The translations under genes were made by a program, and so were the position numbers. A model generated the notes under the pieces. That model saw nothing but the letters and a program-made list of their open reading frames with translations. It had not been told where the DNA came from and did not search any database. A stretch of 64,000 nucleotides of DNA from Acinetobacter populi (GTDB taxonomy: Bacteria > Pseudomonadota > Gammaproteobacteria > Pseudomonadales > Moraxellaceae). The DNA is taken from NCBI RefSeq assembly GCF_002174125.1, contig NZ_NEXX01000004.1, positions 248,001 through 312,000 of the forward strand. The letters are read 5' to 3'. Shown here piece after piece: positions 8,128 to 16,512 of the stretch (position 1 is the stretch's first letter; each line of letters opens with the position of its first letter).

Positions 8128-8784
8128 ATGATGAAAAAGATATTGGTTGCCTTAGCCCTGTTTGCACTACCCTTTGCACTCAAAGCACAGCCTTTCATAC
8201 ACACGCAGACAAAACAGCAGATATATGTACTTCATGGTTATACTGCCAGTATTCACGATCACTGGTTTATGGATTTCAAACAGTCCCTTGAGAATGAATA
8301 TACACAAGTTGACCTTATTGAATTTCCGGACTCACAGCATCCAGATGCAAAAAAATGGCAACAGACATTGGATCAAACCATTGCTAAAGTGGATGAACAT
8401 ACCTATTTTGTTGCACATAGTTTAGGTGTAATCACTTTACTGCATTTTTTAGAACGGCATCAGATTAAAAAAGTGGGTGGTATTATCCTCATCTCCGGTT
8501 TTTCTGATCCAATCCCCGGTTTTCCCGATCTTGATGAGTATATCTTGGCAAATCAAATCAACCCAACTCATTTTCAACATGCTGACCAGACTTATATGCT
8601 AATTTCTGACAATGACAGCATCGTCCCCAAAGCATATAGTCTGGCATTTGCTAGAAAGCTAAATATTCCGTATCGCATATTGCCAAATGCGGGACATTTC
8701 CTTGGCAGCGATGGTTATACGCAATTTCCGCAATTGGTTGAATTAATGCAACAGATGCTAAAACACAAAAAATCCTCGCCTTAG
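8128..8784 (+). CDS. Exported RBBP9/YdeN-type serine alpha/beta-hydrolase
   Basis: 218 residues. A signal peptide (MMKKILVALALFALPFALKA) precedes a compact alpha/beta-hydrolase domain. The early oxyanion motif VLHGYTAS, nucleophile Ser98 in AHSLG, acid Asp163 in SDNDSIVP and His190 in NAGHF form the expected triad. RBBP9/YdeN proteins are usually cytoplasmic, so the leader is unusual. The substrate is unknown. The gene is divergent from a MerR regulator with a shared operator-like promoter. A terminator overlaps the stop codon. Start: AGGAATAAA precedes two tandem ATGs, and the first is used. Confidence 0.8.
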   Translation: MMKKILVALALFALPFALKAQPFIHTQTKQQIYVLHGYTASIHDHWFMDFKQSLENEYTQVDLIEFPDSQHPDAKKWQQTLDQTIAKVDEHTYFVAHSLGVITLLHFLERHQIKKVGGIILISGFSDPIPGFPDLDEYILANQINPTHFQHADQTYMLISDNDSIVPKAYSLAFARKLNIPYRILPNAGHFLGSDGYTQFPQLVELMQQMLKHKKSSP

Positions 8785-8794
8785 CGAAGATTTT
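8769..8794 (+). terminator. Terminator overlapping the hydrolase stop codon
   Basis: AAAATC-C-TCGC / GCGA-A-GATTTT forms a hairpin with a single internal mismatch and a 4-nt loop, ending in a T run. The TAG stop (8782-8784) lies in the loop region. Confidence 0.7.
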
Positions 8795-8999
8795 CACCAC
8801 AACTCTTTAATTTTTTTAAAGAAATTATATTTTCTTTAACAGCACAGCTGTAGGCTACTCAGGTTAAATTTTAATGACCATTACCGTTTATCCGAGCTTT
8901 ACTGAATTAAATCTAACTTTGTTGTAGCCTATTTTATAATGCATGCTATTTAGCTAATCATCTTTTATTTTATTGGATGACTGATTTTGGGAGCACGTG

Positions 9000-9494
9000 A
9001 TGAACCTTTTTAAATGCTCATGCTTTATCATCGTATTTTCAAATTTTGCCTTATCTACCGTACAGGCAAATGATGTCGTTACCTTACCCACCATTAAGGT
9101 AATGGCAGAATCTGAACTACGCGAAGAAGTCGGATTTGTGCCATTTCAGGAAGATAAAAAGACACGTCAGGCGCTACAACATCGTTTGTATAAAATTGAG
9201 AGTGACCTACAAAATACCAGTGCAAGTGAAAGCATTGGCAATATTGACTTTCAGCCGAAAATCGCTGAACCTGATATGAGTCAGTTTTCACCAGCCTTAC
9301 AACAATATATTTTAGCCGTAGCAACAGGTTTACAGTCATCTGACCCAAGCAATGGTCTTTTTAATATGCTCGAACCTTTGAACATTAATCGTAATAATAT
9401 AGATAATATTCGTGAAGGAACCCTGAAAGTAAATATTGATGATGCATTAAGATTGCAACAGTTGATTCAAGATGGATTAAGAGGTCGATATTAA
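9000..9494 (+). CDS. Exported protein of unknown function with a TonB-box-like N-terminus
   Basis: 164 residues. A signal peptide ends ..STVQA. The mature N-terminus (NDVVTLPTIKVMAESE) looks like the LPTI.V.A segment that begins many TonB-dependent receptors, yet no barrel follows. The remainder is polar and helical, with FQPKIAEPDMSQFSPALQQYILAVATGLQ as the most regular stretch. I do not recognise a domain. The ATG at 9000 is favoured over the GTG just before it because GGGAG then lies 6 bases upstream. The gene stands alone between two nearly identical terminators. Confidence 0.6.
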   Translation: MNLFKCSCFIIVFSNFALSTVQANDVVTLPTIKVMAESELREEVGFVPFQEDKKTRQALQHRLYKIESDLQNTSASESIGNIDFQPKIAEPDMSQFSPALQQYILAVATGLQSSDPSNGLFNMLEPLNINRNNIDNIREGTLKVNIDDALRLQQLIQDGLRGRY

Positions 9495-9499
9495 TAATA

Positions 9500-9525
9500 A
9501 AAATCCCCGCCGAAGCGAGGATTTT
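9500..9525. terminator. Terminator between the small exported protein and fadA
   Basis: AAAATCC-C-CGC / GCG-A-GGATTTT forms a hairpin with a CGAA loop and A/T flanks, usable from both strands. It is nearly the same sequence as the terminator at 8769-8794. Confidence 0.8.
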
Positions 9526-9539
9526 ACATCGATTATGAA

Positions 9540-10712
<1,173 letters not shown>

Positions 10713-10724
10713 TCACGTTGCTCC

Positions 10725-12878
10725 TTAACCGTAGAATTTTTTATTGTTTGCAGCCATGTCACGCAACAATTGTGGCGCTTCATAAGCCTTGCCTAAATGT
10801 GCGTATTTGTCACACAGTGCAACATATTCAGCTACACCAGTCTGATCAATATAACGGCATGGTCCACCACGGAATGGCGGGAAGCCAATACCCATGATCA
10901 TTGCCATATCTGCCTCAGCAGCAGTTGCCACAATATTGTCTTCCAGACAGCGAACAGTTTCGTTACACAGCGTCAACATCATGCGATCAATAATTTCTTG
11001 TGCATCAAACTCACGTTTGTCACTGGTCGCAACCGTTGCCACAAGCTCATATGCTGTTGGATCAACAGTTTTGGCTTTTTTACCTTTACGATCAAGTTCG
11101 TATTTGTAGAAACCAACGTCATTCTTTTGACCTAGACGTTTGTTTTCGTACATGACTTCAATGGCACCTTTATAATCAGGTTTCATACGGTCAGGGAAGC
11201 CTTCTGCCATGACTTCTGCGCCATGTACACCGGTATCGATACCAACGACATCGATCAGGTATGCAGGACCCATCGGCCAGCCGAATTTTTCCATGACTTT
11301 ATCCACTTGCTGGAAGTCTGCACCGTCTTTAAGTAGCAGGTCAAACGCACCAAAATAAGGGAATAAAACACGGTTGACCAAAAAGCCCGGGCAGTCATTG
11401 ACAACGATTGGCGTTTTACCCATTTTCTGCGCTAAAACAACAGTGGTTGCAATCGCTTCTTCGGAAGTCTTTTCACCACGAATGACTTCTACCAGTGGCA
11501 TCATATGTACTGGGTTAAAGAAGTGCATACCGACAAAGTTTTCCGGACGCTGTAAGGCTTTAGCCAAACGCGTAATGGAAATCGTTGAGGTATTAGACGC
11601 AATGATCGTGTTTTCACGTACGTATTTTTCGGTATCCGCCAGTACAATTTCTTTCACTTTTGGATTTTCTGTCACCGCTTCAATCACGATATCAACTTCT
11701 TTAAACTCATCATAGCTTAAAGATGGACGGATACGTGCAAGGGTTTCACCCATTTTGGCAGGTGTTAATTTTTTACGCTCAACCTGTTTGGTCAATAATT
11801 TGTTGGCTTCTGCCATACCCAGTGCAAGTTGTGGATTACCAATATCTTTCATGATAATTGGTGTACCTTTACTAGCAGCCTGATAGGCAATACCGCCACC
11901 CATGATACCCGCACCCAATACCGCAGCCTGATTGACTGGATGAGCACCTTTCTCATGTTTTTTGGATACTTTTTTCACTAACTGGTCATTCAAGAACAAA
12001 CCAATTAATGCTTCTGCCTGTGGTGTTGCTGCCGCTTGACCAAAGAATTTAGCTTCGGTTTTGACTGCATCATCACGGTTTTGCGTTGCAGAAATCTGGA
12101 TAGAATCAATCGCCAGTTTTGGTGCCGGATATTGTGCCGGATTTGCTTTGGCAAGAACCACACCTTTGGCAGAATTAAACGCCATCATTTGTTCGATCGG
12201 GCTTAATTTTACAGGAACCAGTTTTTCCTGACGTTTGGCTTTCCAGTCCAACTCGCCTGCAAGGGCTTTTTTCACCAGATCAATGGCTGCATCATGTAAT
12301 TTTTCTGGTGCAACGACTGCATCTACCGCACCAACTTTTAATGCTACTTCCGGTTTTTGTTGCGCACCGGCAGCAATCCATTCCAACGCATTGTCAATAC
12401 CGATCACACGTGTCAAACGTACCGTACCGCCATAGCCCGGGAAGATGCCCAGCTTCACTTCTGGTAAGCCAACTTGTGCTGCTGTAGACATCACTCGATA
12501 ATCACATGCCAGACATATCTCAAAACCACCACCTAAGGCAATACCATTGATTGCCACCACTTTGGGAATGTCCAGATCTTCAAATGCATTAAAAATATCG
12601 TGAGCAACCAGTGTCTTTTCGGCAATTACTTCTGCACCGGCAGAAAAATATGAACCAAATTCTGTAATATCTGCACCAACGATAAATACGGGTTTACCAC
12701 TGGTTACGATCAAACCTTTGACTTCACTATTGGTTTTGATCGCATCAGTTGCGGCTTTTAAATCTTCTAAAGTGACTTGGTTAAATTTATTAACTGACTC
12801 GCCCTGTAAATCAAAGCGAAGTTCTGCAATTCCATCCGAAAGTAGTTGGACGGTAATGGCATTGCCATTGTGGATCAT
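10725..12878 (-). CDS. fadB: FadB, multifunctional fatty-acid oxidation alpha subunit
   Basis: A 717-residue fusion of enoyl-CoA hydratase/isomerase and L-3-hydroxyacyl-CoA dehydrogenase. The N-terminal crotonase domain has the [21 protein letters not shown] and [15 protein letters not shown] segments that carry the two catalytic Glu residues. The NAD-binding motif [14 protein letters not shown] lies near 325. [15 protein letters not shown] carries the dehydrogenase His. It is first in the fadBA operon, with AAGGAGATCAGGC before the ATG. A palindrome about 107 bp upstream (12985-12997) is a candidate operator for a fatty-acid-responsive regulator. Confidence 0.97.
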   Translation of the reverse strand: MIHNGNAITVQLLSDGIAELRFDLQGESVNKFNQVTLEDLKAATDAIKTNSEVKGLIVTSGKPVFIVGADITEFGSYFSAGAEVIAEKTLVAHDIFNAFEDLDIPKVVAINGIALGGGFEICLACDYRVMSTAAQVGLPEVKLGIFPGYGGTVRLTRVIGIDNALEWIAAGAQQKPEVALKVGAVDAVVAPEKLHDAAIDLVKKALAGELDWKAKRQEKLVPVKLSPIEQMMAFNSAKGVVLAKANPAQYPAPKLAIDSIQISATQNRDDAVKTEAKFFGQAAATPQAEALIGLFLNDQLVKKVSKKHEKGAHPVNQAAVLGAGIMGGGIAYQAASKGTPIIMKDIGNPQLALGMAEANKLLTKQVERKKLTPAKMGETLARIRPSLSYDEFKEVDIVIEAVTENPKVKEIVLADTEKYVRENTIIASNTSTISITRLAKALQRPENFVGMHFFNPVHMMPLVEVIRGEKTSEEAIATTVVLAQKMGKTPIVVNDCPGFLVNRVLFPYFGAFDLLLKDGADFQQVDKVMEKFGWPMGPAYLIDVVGIDTGVHGAEVMAEGFPDRMKPDYKGAIEVMYENKRLGQKNDVGFYKYELDRKGKKAKTVDPTAYELVATVATSDKREFDAQEIIDRMMLTLCNETVRCLEDNIVATAAEADMAMIMGIGFPPFRGGPCRYIDQTGVAEYVALCDKYAHLGKAYEAPQLLRDMAANNKKFYG

Positions 12879-13381
12879 GCCTGATCTCCTTTTATTTGGA
12901 GGACTTATGGTGAATTAAAAAGCCTATGCAAAAATATGCATATCTGCTTGCCTAATCTTACGCTAACTATATCTAAAAAATGACATACAAGTTGTATCAA
13001 GGCGTGACGCAAGGGTCATCGCCAATTAGAGCAAAAAATACTTTTGAATATTATGTTATTTTATATTTACAACCAATGACTTAGATAAAAACAAACCAAT
13101 AGAAATCAGTTCTTTAGACATCTTTGCATTATCCTCAACACATCTATGCTTTATTTTTTATAAAGTTTTTCTCACCACCCCATTTAATCATCGCTAAGGG
13201 AGTAAGCAAATATCATTAAGTAAAATCGATACTCAAGTTCGTCCGTAAAATAAGGTAAATTCCAACCATTCTCATTACTTACAATTTTTTTAGGACGTGA
13301 TTATCATTTTTTATACTGAGTGGTTTAAAATTACCTTTTGGGTTTGTGATGTAACAATTTCGACATATAACAGGTGTGATA
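12879..13381. other. Divergent intergenic region between fadB and lpxO
   Basis: About 500 bp without a credible gene. It holds the fadBA promoter region with a 13-bp palindrome (12985-12997). It is otherwise AT-rich, and I see no RNA gene or repeat. Confidence 0.5.
12985..12997. promoter_or_regulatory. Palindromic operator candidate upstream of fadBA
   Basis: ATACAA-G-TTGTAT is a perfect 13-bp palindrome about 107 bp before fadB. A fatty-acid-responsive repressor is a reasonable binder by context. No specific regulator can be named from the motif. Confidence 0.4.
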
Positions 13382-14296
13382 ATGATCAAGTGGATCATAC
13401 TTGCAGTTTTTATTATCAGTGCAATCTATATTCAATATCGTGGTCGTGTACGGCATGGTTTTTACCGTCAGTTTTTCGATCACTCGACCTTACTTGCACC
13501 GGTTAATTTCTTGATGTATCAATTTTCTAAAGTGCCTAATCAACCTTATATTGATACCCAATATTTTCAGGATCTCAAAGTTCTCGATCAAAACTGGCAA
13601 ATGATTCGTGAAGAAGCACAGGCGCTCTATGCCCAAGGCGGAATCAAGGCAGCAAGTTCATATAACGATCTGGGTTTTAATTCCTTCTTTAAAACTGGTT
13701 GGAAACGCTTTTATCTAAAATGGTATGACTCCAGTCATCCTTCTGCCAGCACCTTATGTCCAAAAACTACAGCATTACTCAAAACCCTACCCAGCATTAA
13801 AGCAGCTATGTTTACCGAGCTTGCACCCCATAGTCGGCTGGTACGTCATCGTGATCCCTATGCAGGTTCATTACGTTATCATTTGGGCTTGATCACACCC
13901 AACGATGATCGCTGCTTTATTGATGTTGATGGCGAAAAATATGCATGGCGAGATGGTCAAAGTGTGGTTTTTGATGAAACCTATATTCATTATGCCGAAA
14001 ACACCACAGATCAAAATCGGATTATTCTGTTTTGTGATGTGGAACGTCCGCTTAAAACACGCTGGATGCAACGCTTTAATCATTGGTTTGGCAAAAATGT
14101 CATGACCGCGGCCAGTTCTCCGAATGAGTCTGGAGATCAAACAGGCGGATTAAACAAAGCCTTTGCTTATATTTATCAAATTCGAATCAAAGCCAAAGCA
14201 TTAAAAGCCCGGAATCGCACACTGTATTATGTATTGAAGTGGTTAATTATGCTGGGCATTTTCTTTTTAATTTTTATTCGTCCTTATGTATTTTAA
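13382..14296 (+). CDS. lpxO: LpxO-type lipid A 2-hydroxylase (aspartyl/asparaginyl beta-hydroxylase fold)
   Basis: An Fe(II)/2-oxoglutarate-dependent enzyme of the inner membrane that hydroxylates lipid A secondary acyl chains at C-2. 304 residues with an N-terminal membrane helix (IKWIILAVFIISAIYIQ) and a C-terminal helix (VLKWLIMLGIFFLIFI). The catalytic core has HSRLVRHRDPYAGSLRYHLGL (metal His/Asp and substrate residues near 160-180), VFDETYIHYAEN with the distal His, and NRIILFCDVERP. I start at the ATG at 13382, with AGG 8 bases upstream. An in-frame GTG two codons earlier is less likely. It is a single gene. Confidence 0.88.
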   Translation: MIKWIILAVFIISAIYIQYRGRVRHGFYRQFFDHSTLLAPVNFLMYQFSKVPNQPYIDTQYFQDLKVLDQNWQMIREEAQALYAQGGIKAASSYNDLGFNSFFKTGWKRFYLKWYDSSHPSASTLCPKTTALLKTLPSIKAAMFTELAPHSRLVRHRDPYAGSLRYHLGLITPNDDRCFIDVDGEKYAWRDGQSVVFDETYIHYAENTTDQNRIILFCDVERPLKTRWMQRFNHWFGKNVMTAASSPNESGDQTGGLNKAFAYIYQIRIKAKALKARNRTLYYVLKWLIMLGIFFLIFIRPYVF

Positions 14297-14382
14297 TACA
14301 ATGTAAAAGTACATTTCGACATGCCGCTGTTTAGGCTATGCTAAACTCAATTGAGTTTATCTATTTACAATGGTTTTTTATA

Positions 14383-14733
14383 ATGAAAGTAAGCATTTCT
14401 GTCTTGATGATCTATATTCCTTTGACGCTGATCGCAGGTTGCGGTGAAAAAAAACAACTCAGCGCAGAAGAACAATGGCAAACATTTTGTAAAACCTACG
14501 AAGGGGCTGCCTACAATATTATGTTTGATCGTCAAAATGATATTCCGATGGAAAAATCAATTGAACATCTGAACAAAAGCCCTGCCGGTCAACAACGTGA
14601 CATGCTGATTGATCTGGTCAAACAGGCACATCAGGTGAAAAAACTGGATCAGCAACCGGATAAGGAAAAAGCCATGGAAGCCTTTAAACAAGGTAAATAT
14701 CAAAGCTGCTTGAACACCTCGCACCCGATCTAA
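14383..14733 (+). CDS. Small lipoprotein of unknown function
   Basis: 116 residues. The lipoprotein signal has lipobox LIAGC with Cys20, followed by a short polar helical domain with two further Cys residues (FCKTYEG and YQSCLN) that could form a disulfide. The ATG at 14383 gives a normal lipoprotein leader. The longer in-frame form from 14338 would bury it behind 15 residues. There is no family I can name. Confidence 0.7.
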   Translation: MKVSISVLMIYIPLTLIAGCGEKKQLSAEEQWQTFCKTYEGAAYNIMFDRQNDIPMEKSIEHLNKSPAGQQRDMLIDLVKQAHQVKKLDQQPDKEKAMEAFKQGKYQSCLNTSHPI

Positions 14734-14881
14734 ACAAATCGATGTTAAAGGGACGATACACTGCTCACAATTGTTATAGCTATCGTTACCTTTATTACAA
14801 TAAGCCATACAACATGGCTACATGATGAATCTGTAATGCGCCTAAGATAAATGTCATCAATCATCAACAAGGATAATGATC

Positions 14882-15148
14882 ATGAGCACTACATATCTTC
14901 ATAATGCGAATTTGCCTACAGATGCGCCTGTCGCTGAAACAGCATTAAATCGCAATGACAACACCGAACCCTCCAAGACTGCAAAAAAATCATCACAGCT
15001 GTTGTCCCCTACTGTTAAAGGTGCATTAATTGGTGCAGTCGCTGGACATTTCTTACCTGTATTTAATACAGTAACTGGCGCAATTGTCGGTGGAATCACT
15101 GCAAAAGTTTTAAATCGCCAGCACTGCAAAAAAACTGCTTTTCAATAA
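14882..15148 (+). CDS. Small protein with a glycine-zipper segment
   Basis: 88 residues. A polar N-terminal half (Thr/Asn/Ser-rich) leads to a glycine-zipper-like hydrophobic stretch GALIGAVAGHFLPVFNTVTGAIVGG around 48-72, then a basic tail. Such segments insert in or associate with membranes. The ATG at 14882 is preferred to the one two codons earlier because AAGGA then has normal spacing. Function is unknown. Confidence 0.6.
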   Translation: MSTTYLHNANLPTDAPVAETALNRNDNTEPSKTAKKSSQLLSPTVKGALIGAVAGHFLPVFNTVTGAIVGGITAKVLNRQHCKKTAFQ

Positions 15149-15304
15149 TCCTGCTTATCAGATGTGGAGATTTATTCCAATCTGCAAGTGAAACATCGCA
15201 TTGCATGCGAACATATATTCACTATCTCTCAAGCACACATATTCCCGACTGGACAATCCCGCTTAAAACTCGTATAACAGCGAAAATTTTTTGAGGATTG
15301 TCCC

Positions 15305-16240
15305 GTGAAACTTGTACTTGCACCAATGGAAGGCTTAACCGATCCGTTAATGCGGGACATTCTTACACAGGTTGGACAATATGACTGGTGTGTCACCGAA
15401 TTTATCCGCGTCACAGATAGTCTGTTACCAGATCATGTTTATCACCATTATTGTCCAGAATTAAAAAATCACGGCAAAACCCCTGCCGAGACGCCAGTGC
15501 ATGTACAATTTTTGGGAAATCGTCTGGATATGTTGGCAGCCAATGCCTATAAAGCAGTAGAACTTGGTGCGCCTGCCATCGATCTTAATTTTGGCTGTCC
15601 GGCAAAAACGGTTAATCGTCATCGTGGCGGTGCCGTTTTGCTTGATGAACCAGAAACACTATATGCCATCGTCAAGGCAGTTCGTGATGCTGTGCCATCA
15701 CATATTCCTGTTTCGGCAAAAATGCGTCTGGGTTATCTAGATGAAGCACATACGCTTGATAATGCCCGTGCCTTACAAGATGCAGGTGCAAGCTGGATTA
15801 CGATTCATGCCCGCACCAAAGCAGATGGCTACACACCGCCAGCATACTGGGAAAAAATTGCACCACTTAAACAGGTTATTACTGTTCCCATAATTGCCAA
15901 TGGTGAAATCTGGACAGTTACCGATGCCAGAAGCTGTCAACAACAATCCCAATGTGAAGATTTAATGATTGGTCGTGGTGCAGTCACCACACCGGATTTG
16001 GTCAATGCCATTCGGCAGAATAATCCTGATCTTGGCATGAACTGGTCACAACTACTACAATTACAAATTGCATTTTTAAACGGTCAGTATAAAACCGAAA
16101 TTGGTCTGATTGGCCGATACAAACAATGGCTCGGCATGATGACTAAAGCCTATCCCGAAGCACAGGACTTGTGGCAAGTGGTTAAGAAGATAAAAACTAT
16201 GCCGGAGCTGTTAAATGCACTGCAACATCCATTGCAATAA
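15305..16240 (+). CDS. dusC: tRNA-dihydrouridine(16) synthase DusC
   Basis: An FMN enzyme that reduces U16 in tRNA with NADPH. 311 residues. The TIM-barrel opening LAPMEGLTDPLMRDIL, the active-site motif NFGCPAKTVNRHRGGAVLL with catalytic Cys near 100, and IHARTKADGY are diagnostic of Dus. The NRHRGGA wording and the Asn-Gly-Glu-Ile-Trp (NGEIW) segment favour the DusC subgroup over DusA/B. Two hairpins follow the gene and probably end its transcript. It is monocistronic. Confidence 0.92.
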   Translation: MKLVLAPMEGLTDPLMRDILTQVGQYDWCVTEFIRVTDSLLPDHVYHHYCPELKNHGKTPAETPVHVQFLGNRLDMLAANAYKAVELGAPAIDLNFGCPAKTVNRHRGGAVLLDEPETLYAIVKAVRDAVPSHIPVSAKMRLGYLDEAHTLDNARALQDAGASWITIHARTKADGYTPPAYWEKIAPLKQVITVPIIANGEIWTVTDARSCQQQSQCEDLMIGRGAVTTPDLVNAIRQNNPDLGMNWSQLLQLQIAFLNGQYKTEIGLIGRYKQWLGMMTKAYPEAQDLWQVVKKIKTMPELLNALQHPLQ

Positions 16241-16294
16241 TCCCTTTATTGGCTCGATGACTAGCATATTGAATTTATGTAATTAAACCTTGTT

Positions 16295-16327
16295 CTCGAT
16301 GCAAAACTATAATATTATCGAGTTTTT
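16295..16327 (+). terminator. Terminator candidate after dusC
   Basis: CTCGAT (16295-16300) pairs with ATCGAG (16317-16322) and is followed directly by TTTTT. The loop is long (16 nt) and contains a small ATAAT/ATTAT pairing. A second hairpin (16379-16402) lies downstream. Confidence 0.5.
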
Positions 16328-16378
16328 CAATGATACATTGTTGCGTAGCAAACCGCCGTTCATCAAGTTTCATTTTTT

Positions 16379-16402
16379 AGATTGCGCAATACAATCTTTT
16401 TG
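16379..16402 (+). terminator. Second terminator-like hairpin downstream of dusC
   Basis: AGATTG / CAATCT around a 7-nt loop is followed by a T-rich run. It lies about 110 bp before the Mrp operon and isolates the operon from dusC read-through. Confidence 0.45.
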
Positions 16403-16512
16403 TTTTATTTTTTAATTTGTAGCTAAAGTTAGGCATTCTTTGCCAAATACTTTACAGTTAAACTGCTAATGTTTCGGTATTAGCACACGTAAGTTTTATA
16501 TGGGAACCGCTT

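Noticed and set aside
12926..12941. ATGCA-N6-TGCAT inverted repeat before fadB
   Set aside because: The arms are only 5 bp in AT-rich DNA, which is expected by chance. The longer palindrome at 12985-12997 is the better candidate.
13344..13371. TTGTGA-N16-TATAAC as an lpxO promoter
   Set aside because: It would start transcription within a few bases of the start codon and upstream of no usable ribosome-binding site. The true promoter is probably further left.
13871..14140. 89-codon minus-strand frame inside lpxO
   Set aside because: It is antisense to the catalytic core of a clear hydroxylase gene, and no domain is recognisable.
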